From assembly GCF_001468265.1 (NCBI RefSeq), contig NZ_LNRZ01000002.1, forward strand, positions 434,001-498,000: a stretch of DNA of 64,000 bases. The letters are read 5' to 3'. Shown in pieces: positions 26,884 through 36,369 of this stretch. Origin of the DNA: Sphingopyxis sp. H050 (GTDB lineage: Bacteria; Pseudomonadota; Alphaproteobacteria; Sphingomonadales; Sphingomonadaceae). The position numbers and the translations under genes were made by a program. Numbering within the stretch: position 1 is the first letter of the stretch; every line of letters begins with the position of its first letter. A model generated the notes under the pieces. It was not told where the DNA came from. It did no database searches and saw nothing but the letters and a program-made list of their open reading frames with translations.

Positions 26884-27660
26884 ATGGCCACTGCGCCCAA
26901 CAACGACCTGCCGCTTTTTTACAAGGAACTGGTCCCGCTTTCGAGCATCGATCACGCCGATTTTCATGCCCGCGCACTCGACAGCGCCACGTTCCTCGTT
27001 AACCAGCACGCCGTTCCGCTGACGTCGGACGAGTTCGTCTCGGCCTGCCGTCATTACCCGATCGTGTTTTCGGCGGGCGACAACCCGGTTCCGCTGGCGC
27101 TGATGGGTCTCAACGAGGGCGTGAACACCTTCGTCGATGACGAGGGCAAGCTCAAAAATCCGGTCTATGTCCCGGCCTATATCCGCCGCTATCCCTTCCT
27201 GCTCGCGCGCCTGAACCCGCAGAGCGAAGACCTGTCGCTGTGCTTTGACCCAACGTCGGACGCGATCGGCAAGTTCGACGAAGGCGATGCACTCTTCAAG
27301 GACGGACAGCCGACAGAACCCGTCAACAATGTCCTTGAATTCTGCAAGAATTTCGAGGAAGCGGGGCAGCGCACCGGCTTCTTCATCGAGGAACTGAAAA
27401 AGGCCGACCTGCTGATGGAAGGCGAAGTCGCCATCCAGCCCGAAGGCAGCGACAAGCCGTTCGTCTATCGCGGTTTCCAGATGATCGACGAGAACAAACT
27501 GCGCGAACTGCGCGGCGACGTGCTCCGCAAGATGACGCAGAACGGCATCCTCGGGCTGATCTTCGCGCATCTCTTTTCGTTGCAGCTGATGCGCGAAATC
27601 TTTGCCGAACAGGTTCGTTTGGGCAAGGTGCCGCAGGTCGTGGAACTGCCCACGCGGTAA
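26884..27660 (+). CDS. SapC-family protein
   Basis: 258 residues. The N-terminus (FYKELVPLSSIDHADFH...) and the central EFVSACRHYPIVFS and MIDENKLREL match the SapC family, named for S-layer secretion in Campylobacter but of unclear role in proteobacteria. There is no signal peptide. In sphingomonads such genes often sit near TonB receptor or tryptophan halogenase genes; neither is present here. GGAG lies eight bases before the ATG. The frame is open far upstream on the same strand, but that part is antisense-like composition within the FAD oxidase gene. Confidence 0.88.
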   Translation: MATAPNNDLPLFYKELVPLSSIDHADFHARALDSATFLVNQHAVPLTSDEFVSACRHYPIVFSAGDNPVPLALMGLNEGVNTFVDDEGKLKNPVYVPAYIRRYPFLLARLNPQSEDLSLCFDPTSDAIGKFDEGDALFKDGQPTEPVNNVLEFCKNFEEAGQRTGFFIEELKKADLLMEGEVAIQPEGSDKPFVYRGFQMIDENKLRELRGDVLRKMTQNGILGLIFAHLFSLQLMREIFAEQVRLGKVPQVVELPTR

Positions 27661-27670
27661 GGAATAGCCT

Positions 27671-28225
27671 ATGGCCGCTTTTGCAGATGACGGAACAACC
27701 GCAGCTCCGCGTTATACGAGAGTGGCCATTTGGCTCCATTGGCTGATCGGCCTTGCGGTGATCGCCAATATCGGCCTCGCGATGCTGACCGAGGATCTGC
27801 CGCGCGAGGCGCATCGCGCCGCTATGGGCGTTCACAAGTCGCTTGGCATGACGATCCTTGCGCTGACCGTGCTGCGCATCCTGTGGCGCCTCACGCACAA
27901 GCCGCCGCCGCGTCCGCCAAGCGTGAAGACATGGGAACGCTGGGCGAGCGGGCTCGTCCATTTCCTCTTCTACGCGCTGCTGATCCTGCTCCCGCTGTCG
28001 GGCTGGGTCTGGATGTCGGCGGCCGATCGTCCGATCGACTTCTTCGGGCTGTTCACCATCCCGTCGATCGTCACGCCGGACAGGGAGGTCGCCGACGTGC
28101 TGCACGACCGGCACGAAACGCTGGGGATCACGATGCTGGCCTTGGTTGCCCTACACATTTTGGCGGCGCTCAAGCACCAGTTTGTCGATCGCGATCGCCT
28201 GACTTCGCGGATGAACCCCTTTTGA
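27671..28225 (+). CDS. cytochrome b561-family di-heme membrane protein
   Basis: 184 residues with four transmembrane helices. Candidate heme ligands are His23 (WLHW), His55 (GVHKS), His148 and His162 (ALHIL). The family passes electrons between membrane quinol and acceptors such as superoxide. AAGGA precedes the ATG. It follows sapC by 10 nt and may share its transcript. A small ACCCC/GGGGGT hairpin covers the stop codon and the convergent gene's end. Confidence 0.9.
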   Translation: MAAFADDGTTAAPRYTRVAIWLHWLIGLAVIANIGLAMLTEDLPREAHRAAMGVHKSLGMTILALTVLRILWRLTHKPPPRPPSVKTWERWASGLVHFLFYALLILLPLSGWVWMSAADRPIDFFGLFTIPSIVTPDREVADVLHDRHETLGITMLALVALHILAALKHQFVDRDRLTSRMNPF

Positions 28226-28230
28226 GGGGG

Positions 28231-28440
28231 TCAGAAATCGATCGCGATACCTTTGAGTTCCCAATCGCCATAGCGCACTGGGTTGCGCCCGCCGGGCTGG
28301 TCTTCGGCTTTGTCCTCGCGGATAGGCTTTGGCGCGGGCAGCGGGCTGTTCGTCCAGCCGGACGGCGGCTTGACATGCGCCGGGCGTTTGGTCGCGCGCG
28401 GCGTCCCGCCCATATCGTTCGTTTCGTTTCCATCGGCCAT
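28231..28440 (-). CDS. DUF1674/SDHAF4-like small protein
   Basis: 69 residues. The C-terminal signature NPVRYGDWELKGIAIDF matches DUF1674, the family of mitochondrial succinate dehydrogenase assembly factor 4 (RYGDWE...G...DF). The middle is a Pro/Lys-rich disordered region. In mitochondria SDHAF4 binds flavinated SdhA; the same role is inferred here, although no sdh gene is in the window. The ATG at 28440 gives the family-typical length; the frame stays open upstream inside the divergent rsmB region. Confidence 0.85.
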   Translation of the reverse strand: MADGNETNDMGGTPRATKRPAHVKPPSGWTNSPLPAPKPIREDKAEDQPGGRNPVRYGDWELKGIAIDF

Positions 28441-28486
28441 GACCCGGCCAACATAGGACGTCCTTTGCCCTACGCCAAGCTCTCCC

Positions 28487-29785
28487 ATGGCTGACCGCCG
28501 TCTCCGCCGCGGCCGCGGACCCGCCGAGGCTGACCCTCCGGGCACGCCGCTCCGCCGCGCGGCGCTGCGCCTGATCGACGCCGTGCTGCGCCGCGGCGAC
28601 CCGCTCGACATCGCGGCGCATGCCGCGACGCAGGGGCTCGCGACCGCCGACCGCGCCTTTGCGATTGCGATCGTGACGGAGACGCTGCGGTGGATGGGCG
28701 ATATCGACGCGCTGATCGACGGCGCCACGGCGCAGCGCCTGCCCGAGGATGTAAAGTCGCGCGCCGTGCTGCGGATCGCGCTGGCGCAGCTTCTGGTGCT
28801 GAAGACGCCACCGCACGCCGTGGTCGCAACCGCGCTGCCGCTCGTCGACGGGGGACCGCGGCGGTTGGTGCACGCCATCCTGTCGCGCGCGCAACAGGAG
28901 GAGTGGCAGCTTCCCGACGCCGCCAACCTTCCGGAGGCTGTCGCCGAACGCTGGGCGGATCAATGGGGCGACGACATCGTCGCCAAAGCAGCAATTTCGT
29001 GGAGCGCGCCGCCTCCCATGGACCTCAGCTTCGCTTCGGAACCCGATGCGGGGCAATGGGCCGAAGCGCTCGCACTCGCACCGCGTCATCGCCGCTTGCC
29101 GCGCGGCCAGGCGGTCGAGGCGATGCCGGGCTTTCGCGAAGGCGGCTGGTGGGTCCAGGATCTCGCGGCCAGCCTTCCCGCGCGCCTGCTAGGCTCTGGC
29201 GAAGGGCGCACGATCCTCGATCTTTGCGCTGCCCCCGGGGGCAAGACGATGCAGCTTGCGGCAGCGGGCTGGAAGGTCGTCGCCGTCGATGCGAGCGCGA
29301 AGCGGCTCGCGCGACTGTCCGACAATCTGGCGCGCACGGGGCTTTCGGCCCAGGTCCTGCAGGGTGACGTCCGAACATGGGCTCCCGATGCCCAGGTCGA
29401 TGCGATCCTGCTCGACGCGCCTTGTTCGGCAACGGGCATTCTCCGTCGCCATCCCGATGTGCTGCACCGGATCGAGCCGCGCCAGATCGCGGAGATGGCG
29501 GACTTGCAACGTGAATTGCTCGATCGCGCCGCCGACTGGCTAAAGCCGGGGGGAACGCTCATTTACGCAACCTGCTCGCTCGAACGCGCCGAGGGCGAGG
29601 ACCGGATTAGTGCTTTCCTCGACACCCATATGGGCTGGTCGATCGACCGCGTGCGCGCCGACGAGCTTCCCGCCGGGATACTGCCCGACGAGAGCGGCTA
29701 TATCCGCACACTCCCCGGCATGTTGAGCGATGCGGGGGGTCTGGACGGCTTCTTCGTGGCGCGGTTGCGCGCGCCTTCAGGCTGA
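28487..29785 (+). CDS. rsmB: 16S rRNA (cytosine967-C5)-methyltransferase
   Basis: 432 residues. A NusB-like RNA-binding domain (about 20-150) precedes the Rossmann methyltransferase domain, with LDLCAAPGGKTMQLA binding SAM. Motif IV DAPCSATG (310-317; Cys313) and motif VI YATCS (360-364; Cys363) supply the two catalytic cysteines of m5C methyltransferases. It methylates C967 of 16S rRNA. RsmD, at 14.7 kb, acts on the neighbouring G966. It is divergent from the DUF1674 gene with 46 bp between. Confidence 0.93.
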   Translation: MADRRLRRGRGPAEADPPGTPLRRAALRLIDAVLRRGDPLDIAAHAATQGLATADRAFAIAIVTETLRWMGDIDALIDGATAQRLPEDVKSRAVLRIALAQLLVLKTPPHAVVATALPLVDGGPRRLVHAILSRAQQEEWQLPDAANLPEAVAERWADQWGDDIVAKAAISWSAPPPMDLSFASEPDAGQWAEALALAPRHRRLPRGQAVEAMPGFREGGWWVQDLAASLPARLLGSGEGRTILDLCAAPGGKTMQLAAAGWKVVAVDASAKRLARLSDNLARTGLSAQVLQGDVRTWAPDAQVDAILLDAPCSATGILRRHPDVLHRIEPRQIAEMADLQRELLDRAADWLKPGGTLIYATCSLERAEGEDRISAFLDTHMGWSIDRVRADELPAGILPDESGYIRTLPGMLSDAGGLDGFFVARLRAPSG

Positions 29786-29884
29786 CCGGCGCGACAGGCG
29801 GTGCAGCGCGAGGTGGCATCAATCCTTGGCGAGGCCCTGCCGCCGTCGCGGTGCCGATCGCAAGCACCCGCCGAAACATCCCAA

Positions 29885-29908
29885 CCCTCTCCCCTGAAGG
29901 GGAGAGGG
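29885..29908. terminator. perfect 10-bp stem hairpin between convergent genes
   Basis: CCCTCTCCCC pairs perfectly with GGGGAGAGGG around a TGAA loop. It lies between the ends of rsmB (+) and the DUF885 gene (-). It lacks a T run, so it may instead be a REP-like hairpin, but its position suits bidirectional termination. Confidence 0.45.
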
Positions 29909-29921
29909 TAAATCCATCGTC

Positions 29922-31643
29922 TCAAAACACAGCCTTCGGCGTGTCTTCCTTCATCATCGCCGCACGCACCATCGGGATCGGCGGACCGCCGTAGGACAGG
30001 AACTCGTCGTGGAAGGCCTTCCACTTGGTCTTGTCGCCCTTGGTCCAATCTTCGCGGAGCTTGCGGATCATCAGCTTGCCCATCGTGTAGTTGAGATAGA
30101 GCGGATCATAAGTGCCGCGCGCCGCCTGCTGCCGCGCATTGCCCTCATCCTGATAGCATTGCTCCTTGAACAGCTTTTCCGAGTCCGCGACGGTCATGCC
30201 CTTTGTGTGCAGCCCGATTGCCGAGAGATAGCGGCAGTCGCGCAGCAACGCGTTCGACAGCTGTCCGATATGCGTTTCGGGATCGCCGTCGCCCAGCCCC
30301 GCATCCCACATCATTTCCTCGGTATAATGCGCCCATCCTTCGGCGAAGGCATAGCCGACGAACAGCTTGCCGAAGATGCTCTCCGCGCGGTTCGAATGGA
30401 GGAAATTGAGGAAGTGGCCCGGCCACACTTCATGGACCGAAGTGAACATCAGATCCTTGCGTCCCGGCACGAAATCATTCTGGGTCTGCTTGTCCCAGGT
30501 CGGATCCGGCGGTGAGATATAATAGACCGACGGCAGGCCCTTCTCATACGGCCCGGGAATGTCGATATAGGCGCTGTTCTGCCGGTTATATGGGGGCGAT
30601 TCCTCGACCTGCGCCTGTTCGGTGCCGGGAATCGTCACGAGATCCTTTTCGACCAGGAAGGCGCGGAGCATGGGAAGCTGGCGGCGCGCTTCGGCGACCG
30701 GACCGTCGGCGGGCTTGTCCGCGTTCATCTTTTTCATGCAGTCGGCGATCGTCATGCCGGCGGCATAGGTCGCGCATGCCGACTTCAACGCGTCCTGGTT
30801 ACGCTTCAGGTCGGCCTGGCCGATCCGTTCGAGCTCGTCGAGCGGGGTGTCGACGGCTTCGTTCGTCAAAATCATTTTCGCGAACTTGTCGGCTCCCAAG
30901 GCATATCCGTCCGGCGTGCCGGGCTTCGAGCCGACATAGGCGGCAAGGTCCTTCATCGCCGCGCTGGCCTTGGCGGCTGCTTCGTCGAACTGCTTCTGCA
31001 GTTCCGCGTCCTTGACCTCGGCGAAGGCCTTTTTCGCATCGCCGGTGTAATAGTCGGCAAAGCCGCCAAAGCCCGCGGTGCCATATTTGACGAAGGTCGC
31101 GGGCAGCGGGAGCTTGAGATTCGCCTTGATCTGCTCGGCGGCCGCAGGAACCTTTTGCGCGTAGGCGATGAACGCCCTCATTCGCGTCGTCGCATCCGCA
31201 TAGGGTCGCGCGATATAGACATTGGGGTCGAGCGCGCCGACATAAAAGGCCGGGTTCTTCTGTGCGAAATCGGTGTCGCGAAGGAAAAAGAACTGGCCCT
31301 GTGCGACATGGACCAGATAGTCGCGCTCGAACTTCTCGGCGTCGGTCATCTGCCCATCGAACGCTTTCGCGTCGGCGATCGCCTTTTCGAGGAAGGCGGC
31401 CTGCTTCTCGATGCCCTCCGGCGACCAGTCCGGAAGCTGACCATCGAATTCATGCTTGCCCTGATACACCGCGAAATTCGGATTGAGCGGGAAATAGCCC
31501 TTCAGGAAATTGTCGCGGAACTCGGTCCAGTCTCTCGCGCCCGACGCCGATACGGACTTGTTGTCGGAAGCGTTGCAGGCCGACAGGACGAGCAGCGTCG
31601 CGGCCATCGCTGCGCCGCCGAAGCGGGCAAATTTACGTGTCAT
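29922..31643 (-). CDS. DUF885 lipoprotein, predicted zinc peptidase
   Basis: 573 residues. The ATG at 31643 follows GAGGGAG and opens a lipoprotein signal (lipobox LSAC near residue 22). The open frame extends far upstream to 32594, but that lies antisense to the MFS gene. The DUF885 domain carries HEVWPGHF, a variant of the HExxH zinc motif with a longer spacing, and the downstream EGWAHYTEEMMWD glutamates. Members are thought to be cell-envelope metallopeptidases; the substrate is unknown. Confidence 0.87.
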   Translation of the reverse strand: MTRKFARFGGAAMAATLLVLSACNASDNKSVSASGARDWTEFRDNFLKGYFPLNPNFAVYQGKHEFDGQLPDWSPEGIEKQAAFLEKAIADAKAFDGQMTDAEKFERDYLVHVAQGQFFFLRDTDFAQKNPAFYVGALDPNVYIARPYADATTRMRAFIAYAQKVPAAAEQIKANLKLPLPATFVKYGTAGFGGFADYYTGDAKKAFAEVKDAELQKQFDEAAAKASAAMKDLAAYVGSKPGTPDGYALGADKFAKMILTNEAVDTPLDELERIGQADLKRNQDALKSACATYAAGMTIADCMKKMNADKPADGPVAEARRQLPMLRAFLVEKDLVTIPGTEQAQVEESPPYNRQNSAYIDIPGPYEKGLPSVYYISPPDPTWDKQTQNDFVPGRKDLMFTSVHEVWPGHFLNFLHSNRAESIFGKLFVGYAFAEGWAHYTEEMMWDAGLGDGDPETHIGQLSNALLRDCRYLSAIGLHTKGMTVADSEKLFKEQCYQDEGNARQQAARGTYDPLYLNYTMGKLMIRKLREDWTKGDKTKWKAFHDEFLSYGGPPIPMVRAAMMKEDTPKAVF

Positions 31644-31763
31644 TCGATGATCTCCCTCAATCGATCTCGAGTTTCTGCCACTCCATCCCGTCGATGACAT
31701 CCGATAATCGACGAACGGCATAGGCATGCGCTCTGGACAGAGGCGAAATGCCCAGTAGGGCGG

Positions 31764-33080
31764 ATGGCCATGGCGACGATCCTCCCTCCCGATGGCGACG
31801 AACCGGTAATGCCGGACGCGACACCCAAAGCCCCTTCCCCGCTCAGCTTCGCCGACTATCGCTATTACTGGATCGCGCGTTTCACCGCGGTGATGGCAAC
31901 GATCGCGATGGTCGTGGTCATCGGCTACCAGCTGTATGACACCGCGCGCACCGATTACGGAATGTCGATCAAGGAGGCGTCGTTCCAGCTCGGGCTGCTG
32001 GGCCTCTTCCAGTTCGTTCCGCTCGCGGTATTGACCCCCGTCGCAGGCTGGGCCGCCGACCGTTTCGAGCGGCGCAGCGTCGCGATCTTTTCGAACCTGA
32101 TCGACATCGTCATCGCTGCCACGCTCGGCTGGTTTACCCATAGCGGCGGGCTGACGCTGCCCCTGCTGTTCGGTCTTGCCGCGCTGCATGGTGTCGCTCG
32201 CGTCTTTTCGGGACCGGCGATGAGCGCGATCGCGCCGAACATCGTTCCCCCGGCTGTGCTGCCGCGCGCCATCGCGATGAGCAGCATCGCGTGGCAGTCG
32301 GCCTCGGTGATCGGCCCGGCGGCGGGCGGATTGATTTACGCTGCCCATCCGACGTCGGTCTACATCTTTGCGGTGGTCCTGCTCGCGCTGTCGGCGTTCA
32401 TGATCAGCCGCGTCCGCCCTGTCCTGCCGCCGCCCGCCGAGGTCCGGAGACATCCCCTTCGCGAAATGGCCGACGGGATGAAGTTCGTCTGGGTCGAGCG
32501 CTTCCTGCTGGGCACCATCACGCTCGACCTGTTCGCGGTGATCCTGTCGGGCGCGACCGCGATGCTGCCCGTCTATGCCCGCGACATATTGCATGTCGGC
32601 TCAGAAGGTCTCGGTCTGCTTCGCGCGGCGCCCGCGCTCGGCGCAGCGATCGTTGCGCTGGGCCTTGCGATCCGTCCGATCGAGCGCAACGTCGGCGTAA
32701 AGATGCTTTGGGCGGTGGTCGTGTTCGGCGTCGCCACGGTCGCCTTCGGGCTGTCCCAGAATCTGGCGCTGTCGCTCGCGATGCTCGCCCTGCTGGGGGC
32801 GGCGGATATGTTCTCGGTGTTCGTGCGCGGCACGCTGATCCAGCTCAACACGCCCGACCATATGCGGGGGCGCGTCAGCGCCGCATCGGGGCTTGCAATC
32901 TCGGCCTCGAATGAGCTGGGCGAGATGCGCGCGGGCGCGATGGCCGCCGCGCTCGGCCCGGTTCCCGCCGTGGTGATCGGCGGCGCGGCAGCGGTCGGCG
33001 TCACGGCGCTCTGGGCATGGCTCTTCCCCGAACTTCGCCGCGCCAAGACCTTCGAGCCGCAGTTCAAACAGGCCGACTGA
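31764..33080 (+). CDS. MFS transporter, EntS/MFS_3-like exporter
   Basis: 438 residues with about 11-12 helices. LSFADYRYYWIARFTAVMA at the start of helix 1 and VGWAADRFERRSV-like motif A (here AGWAADRFERRSVA) match the MFS_3 group that includes the enterobactin exporter EntS. The substrate is unknown. Starts at 31764, 31770 or 31809 are all possible; AGGG lies just upstream of the first two. It is divergent from the DUF885 gene. Confidence 0.82.
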   Translation: MAMATILPPDGDEPVMPDATPKAPSPLSFADYRYYWIARFTAVMATIAMVVVIGYQLYDTARTDYGMSIKEASFQLGLLGLFQFVPLAVLTPVAGWAADRFERRSVAIFSNLIDIVIAATLGWFTHSGGLTLPLLFGLAALHGVARVFSGPAMSAIAPNIVPPAVLPRAIAMSSIAWQSASVIGPAAGGLIYAAHPTSVYIFAVVLLALSAFMISRVRPVLPPPAEVRRHPLREMADGMKFVWVERFLLGTITLDLFAVILSGATAMLPVYARDILHVGSEGLGLLRAAPALGAAIVALGLAIRPIERNVGVKMLWAVVVFGVATVAFGLSQNLALSLAMLALLGAADMFSVFVRGTLIQLNTPDHMRGRVSAASGLAISASNELGEMRAGAMAAALGPVPAVVIGGAAAVGVTALWAWLFPELRRAKTFEPQFKQAD

Positions 33081-33154
33081 CGCATTTCCGCGGTCAGCAA
33101 AAAACCAAAATCAACTCGTCGCAAACTGCCTTCCTTTCGCCACAAAGTCATTGC

Positions 33155-33169
33155 CAACTAAATTAGTTG
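33155..33169. promoter_or_regulatory. 15-bp perfect palindrome upstream of hydrolase-cysK
   Basis: CAACTAAATTAGTTG has perfect 7-bp arms around a central A. It lies 62 bp before the alpha/beta hydrolase start. An AT-rich symmetric site in a GC-rich intergenic region is a candidate operator; no regulator gene is adjacent. Confidence 0.4.
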
Positions 33170-33230
33170 AGTTATCTCTGTTGCACCCGTCACCGCGGTT
33201 CCCCTCCCCCTCTTCGATGGAGAACCTCCG

Positions 33231-33899
33231 ATGTCCAATGCAACGATACGCCACAAAATCCTGACGATTCCGGGCTTGCACAACAGCGGCCCCACCCATT
33301 GGCAAAGCTTGTGGGAGCATAAATTCGCCGACTGCGAGCGAGTCGAACTCGGCCGCTGGTCGAACCCCGACAAGGACGAATGGGTCAAGCGTATCGGCGA
33401 GGCGATCGAAGACCAGCCCGAGCCCGTGCTGATCGCGGCGCACAGCCTCGGCTGCCATGCGTTCGCCCACTGGTTTGCCGCCGCCAGCGCGGTCACGCGC
33501 ACACGCATCGCCGGCGCCCTGCTGGTCGCGCCACCCGAATTGTCGCGTCTGCGGCACGAAAACCGGGTCTATGGTTTTGGCGACACGCCAGGCTTCACCT
33601 CGCGGACGCCGATGGTGGTCGTCGCAAGCGACAACGATCCCTATGCCAAGACCGCGCATGTCTGGCGCCTGTCGCGGCAATGGGATGCGCGCTTCGTCAA
33701 TGCCGGGCCGTTCGGGCACATCAATGCCGACTCGGGGATCGGCGACTGGCCTTATGGACAGTATCTGCTCGCCTCGTTACAACCCGCGCCGCTGCCCGCC
33801 CTGGCTGACGAGACCCAGTGGCTGCGCGCCGGAGACTGGCCGAACCGCGTCCGCCTCGACCCGCGGTTCGAATATAAAGAAAGAGCACAGCGACCATGA
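33231..33899 (+). CDS. RBBP9/YdeN-type alpha/beta hydrolase
   Basis: 222 residues. The N-terminal [18 protein letters not shown] is typical of the RBBP9/YdeN serine hydrolase family. The triad candidates are Ser72 ([10 protein letters not shown]), Asp in VVASDNDPY, and His in [11 protein letters not shown]. The substrate is unknown. The C-terminus has a 25-residue tail beyond the family core. Its stop overlaps the cysK ATG (ATGA at 33896), so the two are co-translated. Confidence 0.86.
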   Translation: MSNATIRHKILTIPGLHNSGPTHWQSLWEHKFADCERVELGRWSNPDKDEWVKRIGEAIEDQPEPVLIAAHSLGCHAFAHWFAAASAVTRTRIAGALLVAPPELSRLRHENRVYGFGDTPGFTSRTPMVVVASDNDPYAKTAHVWRLSRQWDARFVNAGPFGHINADSGIGDWPYGQYLLASLQPAPLPALADETQWLRAGDWPNRVRLDPRFEYKERAQRP

Positions 33900-34816
33900 A
33901 AGCCAATTCCATCCTCGATACCATTGGGAACACGCCGCACATCCGCGTGGCCAAGCTGTTCCCCGACGCCGAAGTCTGGGTGAAATCGGAGCGCAGCAAT
34001 CCCGGTGGGTCGATCAAGGATCGGATCGGACTTGCGATGATCGAGGCGGCCGAACGCGACGGCAGCCTGAAACAAGGCGGCACCATCGTCGAGCCGACGT
34101 CGGGGAACACCGGCATCGGGCTCGCGATGGCCGCAGCAGTCAAGGGCTACAAGCTCGTCCTCGTCATGCCCGAGAGCATGTCGCTCGAACGCCGCCGGCT
34201 CATGCTGGCCTATGGCGCGACCTTCGACCTGACGCCGCGCGAAAAAGGCATGAAGGGCGCGATCGAGCGCGCCATCGAACTGGTCGAGACGACCCCCGGC
34301 GCGTGGATGCCCCAGCAGTTCGAGAATGAGGCGAACATCGACGTTCATGTCCGCACGACCGGCCCCGAAATCCTCGCCGACTTCAAGGACACCCCGATCG
34401 ACGTCCTGATTACCGGCGTCGGCACCGGCGGCCATATCACCGGCACCGCGCAGTTCCTTAAAGCACATTGGCCGAACCTGAAGGTGTTCGCGGTCGAGCC
34501 CGAAGCCTCGCCGGTCATTTCGGGCGGCCAGCCCTCCCCGCATCCCATCCAAGGCATCGGCGCCGGCTTCATCCCGCGCAACCTGCATACCGACCTGCTC
34601 GACGGCGTGATCAAGGTCGATGCCGCCGCCGCGAAGGATTTCGCGCGCCGCGCCGCGACCGAAGAAGGCATGCTCGTCGGTATCTCGTCGGGCGCGACGC
34701 TTGCCGCCATCGCACAAAAGATCGCCGAGCTGCCCCAAGGCAGTCGCGTTCTCGGCTTCAACTATGACACCGGCGAGCGCTATTTGTCGGTTCCCGATTT
34801 CCTCCCCGAAATCTGA
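33896..34816 (+). CDS. cysK: cysteine synthase A (O-acetylserine sulfhydrylase)
   Basis: 306 residues. It makes cysteine from O-acetylserine and sulfide with PLP. The PLP Lys41 is in [16 protein letters not shown] (68-73) binds the substrate carboxylate, GTGGHITG binds the PLP phosphate, and [10 protein letters not shown] closes the site. It is separated from the sulfate-activation genes at 38-41 kb. Coupling to a serine hydrolase rather than to cysE is unusual. Confidence 0.96.
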   Translation: MKANSILDTIGNTPHIRVAKLFPDAEVWVKSERSNPGGSIKDRIGLAMIEAAERDGSLKQGGTIVEPTSGNTGIGLAMAAAVKGYKLVLVMPESMSLERRRLMLAYGATFDLTPREKGMKGAIERAIELVETTPGAWMPQQFENEANIDVHVRTTGPEILADFKDTPIDVLITGVGTGGHITGTAQFLKAHWPNLKVFAVEPEASPVISGGQPSPHPIQGIGAGFIPRNLHTDLLDGVIKVDAAAAKDFARRAATEEGMLVGISSGATLAAIAQKIAELPQGSRVLGFNYDTGERYLSVPDFLPEI

Positions 34817-34824
34817 TCCCCATA

Positions 34825-35976
34825 ATGCCCCTTGCAGGCGAACAGGCGATGCCGCTGCGGCGCGACTGGACGGGCTGGCTGTTCGTCCTGTTGACCGTCG
34901 CGGCGATCGTCGCCGTGCTCTATGCGAGCAACCACACGGGCGCAGGCAAGCATGGCGTGCGGCCGCACCCGGTTGCTCCGCCCGCCGACGTCGTTCCCGA
35001 GGTGGCGCCGATGGAACTGGCGCCAGTCACCGAAGCCGACGCCAAGGCTCAGAATGCCGAGATCCCGCTCGTTACCAAAGGTTTCGTTGCGGCACGGCCG
35101 TTCGTCTATGCCGGCAGTGGCGACGGGCGCGCCCGCGCGCGCGACTGCCTTGCCGCGGCGATGCTCTATGAGGCCGGCGACGATGCGAAGGGCCAGCAGG
35201 CGGTCGGCCAGGTCGTGATCAACCGCGCGCGTCATCCCGCCTTCCCCAAGTCGATCTGCGGCGTCGTGTTCCAGGGTTCGGAACGTACGACCGGTTGCCA
35301 GTTTACCTTTACCTGCGACGGCGCGCTGAGCCGCCGCTATTCCGATGACGCGTGGGCGCGCGCGCAGGCCAACGCGGAGATGATGTTGTCGGGCACCGTC
35401 TATTCGCGCGTAGGCTTGGCGACGCACTACCACACGGACTGGGTGCGCCCCTATTGGAGCGACAGCCTCGAGAAGATCGCGATCGTCGATACGCACCTGT
35501 TTTTTCGCTGGCCGGGCTTTTGGGGAACGCCGGGCGCTTTTCGCGGCGCGGTCTCGGGCAACGATGTCGGCATCGCGAAGATGGCGGCGCTGTCCCATGC
35601 GCATGCGCTAGCCGTCGGAACGCTGCCGGTGACGGCAGTCGCGGGCGTCGACGCCAATGCTGCGGTCGAAACCAAGGTGGTGGCGGGGGCAGGCGAGCGC
35701 GCAGGCCGCGACACCATCTATGTCGCGCTCGACCGCAAGGCGGCGCCCGAAAGCTTCGTGACGACCGCCCTGCGCCTGTGCGGCGAAAAGCCCTATTGCA
35801 AGTTCATGGGCTGGACCAACCCGACGCTGAAACCCGACAGCGACGCGATGAGCGACATGCAGCGATCCGCAATGAGCTTCTCTTACCTGCGCGACGACAA
35901 GGCGGGGTTCGAAAAGGCGCTGTGGAACTGCGGCGAGTATAAGCGCGACGATCTGCGTCAGTGCATGAAGCGCTAG
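34825..35976 (+). CDS. SleB/CwlJ-type (Hydrolase_2) cell wall hydrolase
   Basis: 383 residues. One membrane anchor at about 17-34 and a Pro/Ala linker precede the Hydrolase_2 domain (about 100-235). The likely catalytic Glu116 is in AAMLYEAGDD, followed by QAVGQVVINRARHPAFP and CQFTFTCDG, which are conserved in SleB-like peptidoglycan hydrolases. The C-terminal 130 residues are not part of the known domain. The start is either 34825 or the ATG at 34849. It follows cysK by 8 nt. Confidence 0.86.
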   Translation: MPLAGEQAMPLRRDWTGWLFVLLTVAAIVAVLYASNHTGAGKHGVRPHPVAPPADVVPEVAPMELAPVTEADAKAQNAEIPLVTKGFVAARPFVYAGSGDGRARARDCLAAAMLYEAGDDAKGQQAVGQVVINRARHPAFPKSICGVVFQGSERTTGCQFTFTCDGALSRRYSDDAWARAQANAEMMLSGTVYSRVGLATHYHTDWVRPYWSDSLEKIAIVDTHLFFRWPGFWGTPGAFRGAVSGNDVGIAKMAALSHAHALAVGTLPVTAVAGVDANAAVETKVVAGAGERAGRDTIYVALDRKAAPESFVTTALRLCGEKPYCKFMGWTNPTLKPDSDAMSDMQRSAMSFSYLRDDKAGFEKALWNCGEYKRDDLRQCMKR

Positions 35977-36258
35977 CGGCCGACTCCTCGGGATGTCGGC
36001 TTTATATTGGCAGATTCAACGGGGTCATCGCGGCCCGGATCTTCAAAGTTCAGGAAAGTTCAGCGCAGTGCATCGCCCGATTTGGGGCGGGAGGATTGCC
36101 GAACGCATCGCGCACGCCGCGACCGCAAGCTGGAGCGCAACTCCGGTCATCCACCAGATGAAAGAGCCGGATAAAGGCTGACCCAGCCGGATAATAGAGG
36201 GAACGCCTATTTTCAGGCGGTTCGGCTTTGGGGTGGGAAGCAGAAGTTAAAATAGTCC

Positions 36259-36334
36259 GTCGCCCCCGCGAAGGCGGGGGCCGCAGTCGGCCTTGCGCAA
36301 CGGCTCCAGCGGCCCCCGCCTTCGCGGGGGCGAC
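36259..36334. repeat. 76-bp palindromic repeat, GTCGCCCCCGCG family, copy 1
   Basis: The left arm GTCGCCCCCGCGAAGGCGGG runs into GGCC and is mirrored at the right end by GGCCCCCGCCTTCGCGGGGGCGAC. Arms of about 24 bp are perfect complements, and each arm can also fold on its own (CCCCCGC/GCGGGGG). Copy 2 at 60580 has the same length and a closely similar interior. Confidence 0.9.
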
Positions 36335-36369
36335 GGCAACTTCCGGTCGTTAGCGGTCACCTCCCTTTT

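Noticed and set aside
31644..32594. N-terminal 317-codon extension of the DUF885 gene
   Set aside because: It lies antisense to the MFS exporter, and the ATG at 31643 has both a ribosome binding site and a lipoprotein signal.
35961..36181. Two short open frames after the cell wall hydrolase
   Set aside because: No family resemblance, no ribosome binding site, and composition like the surrounding non-coding DNA.
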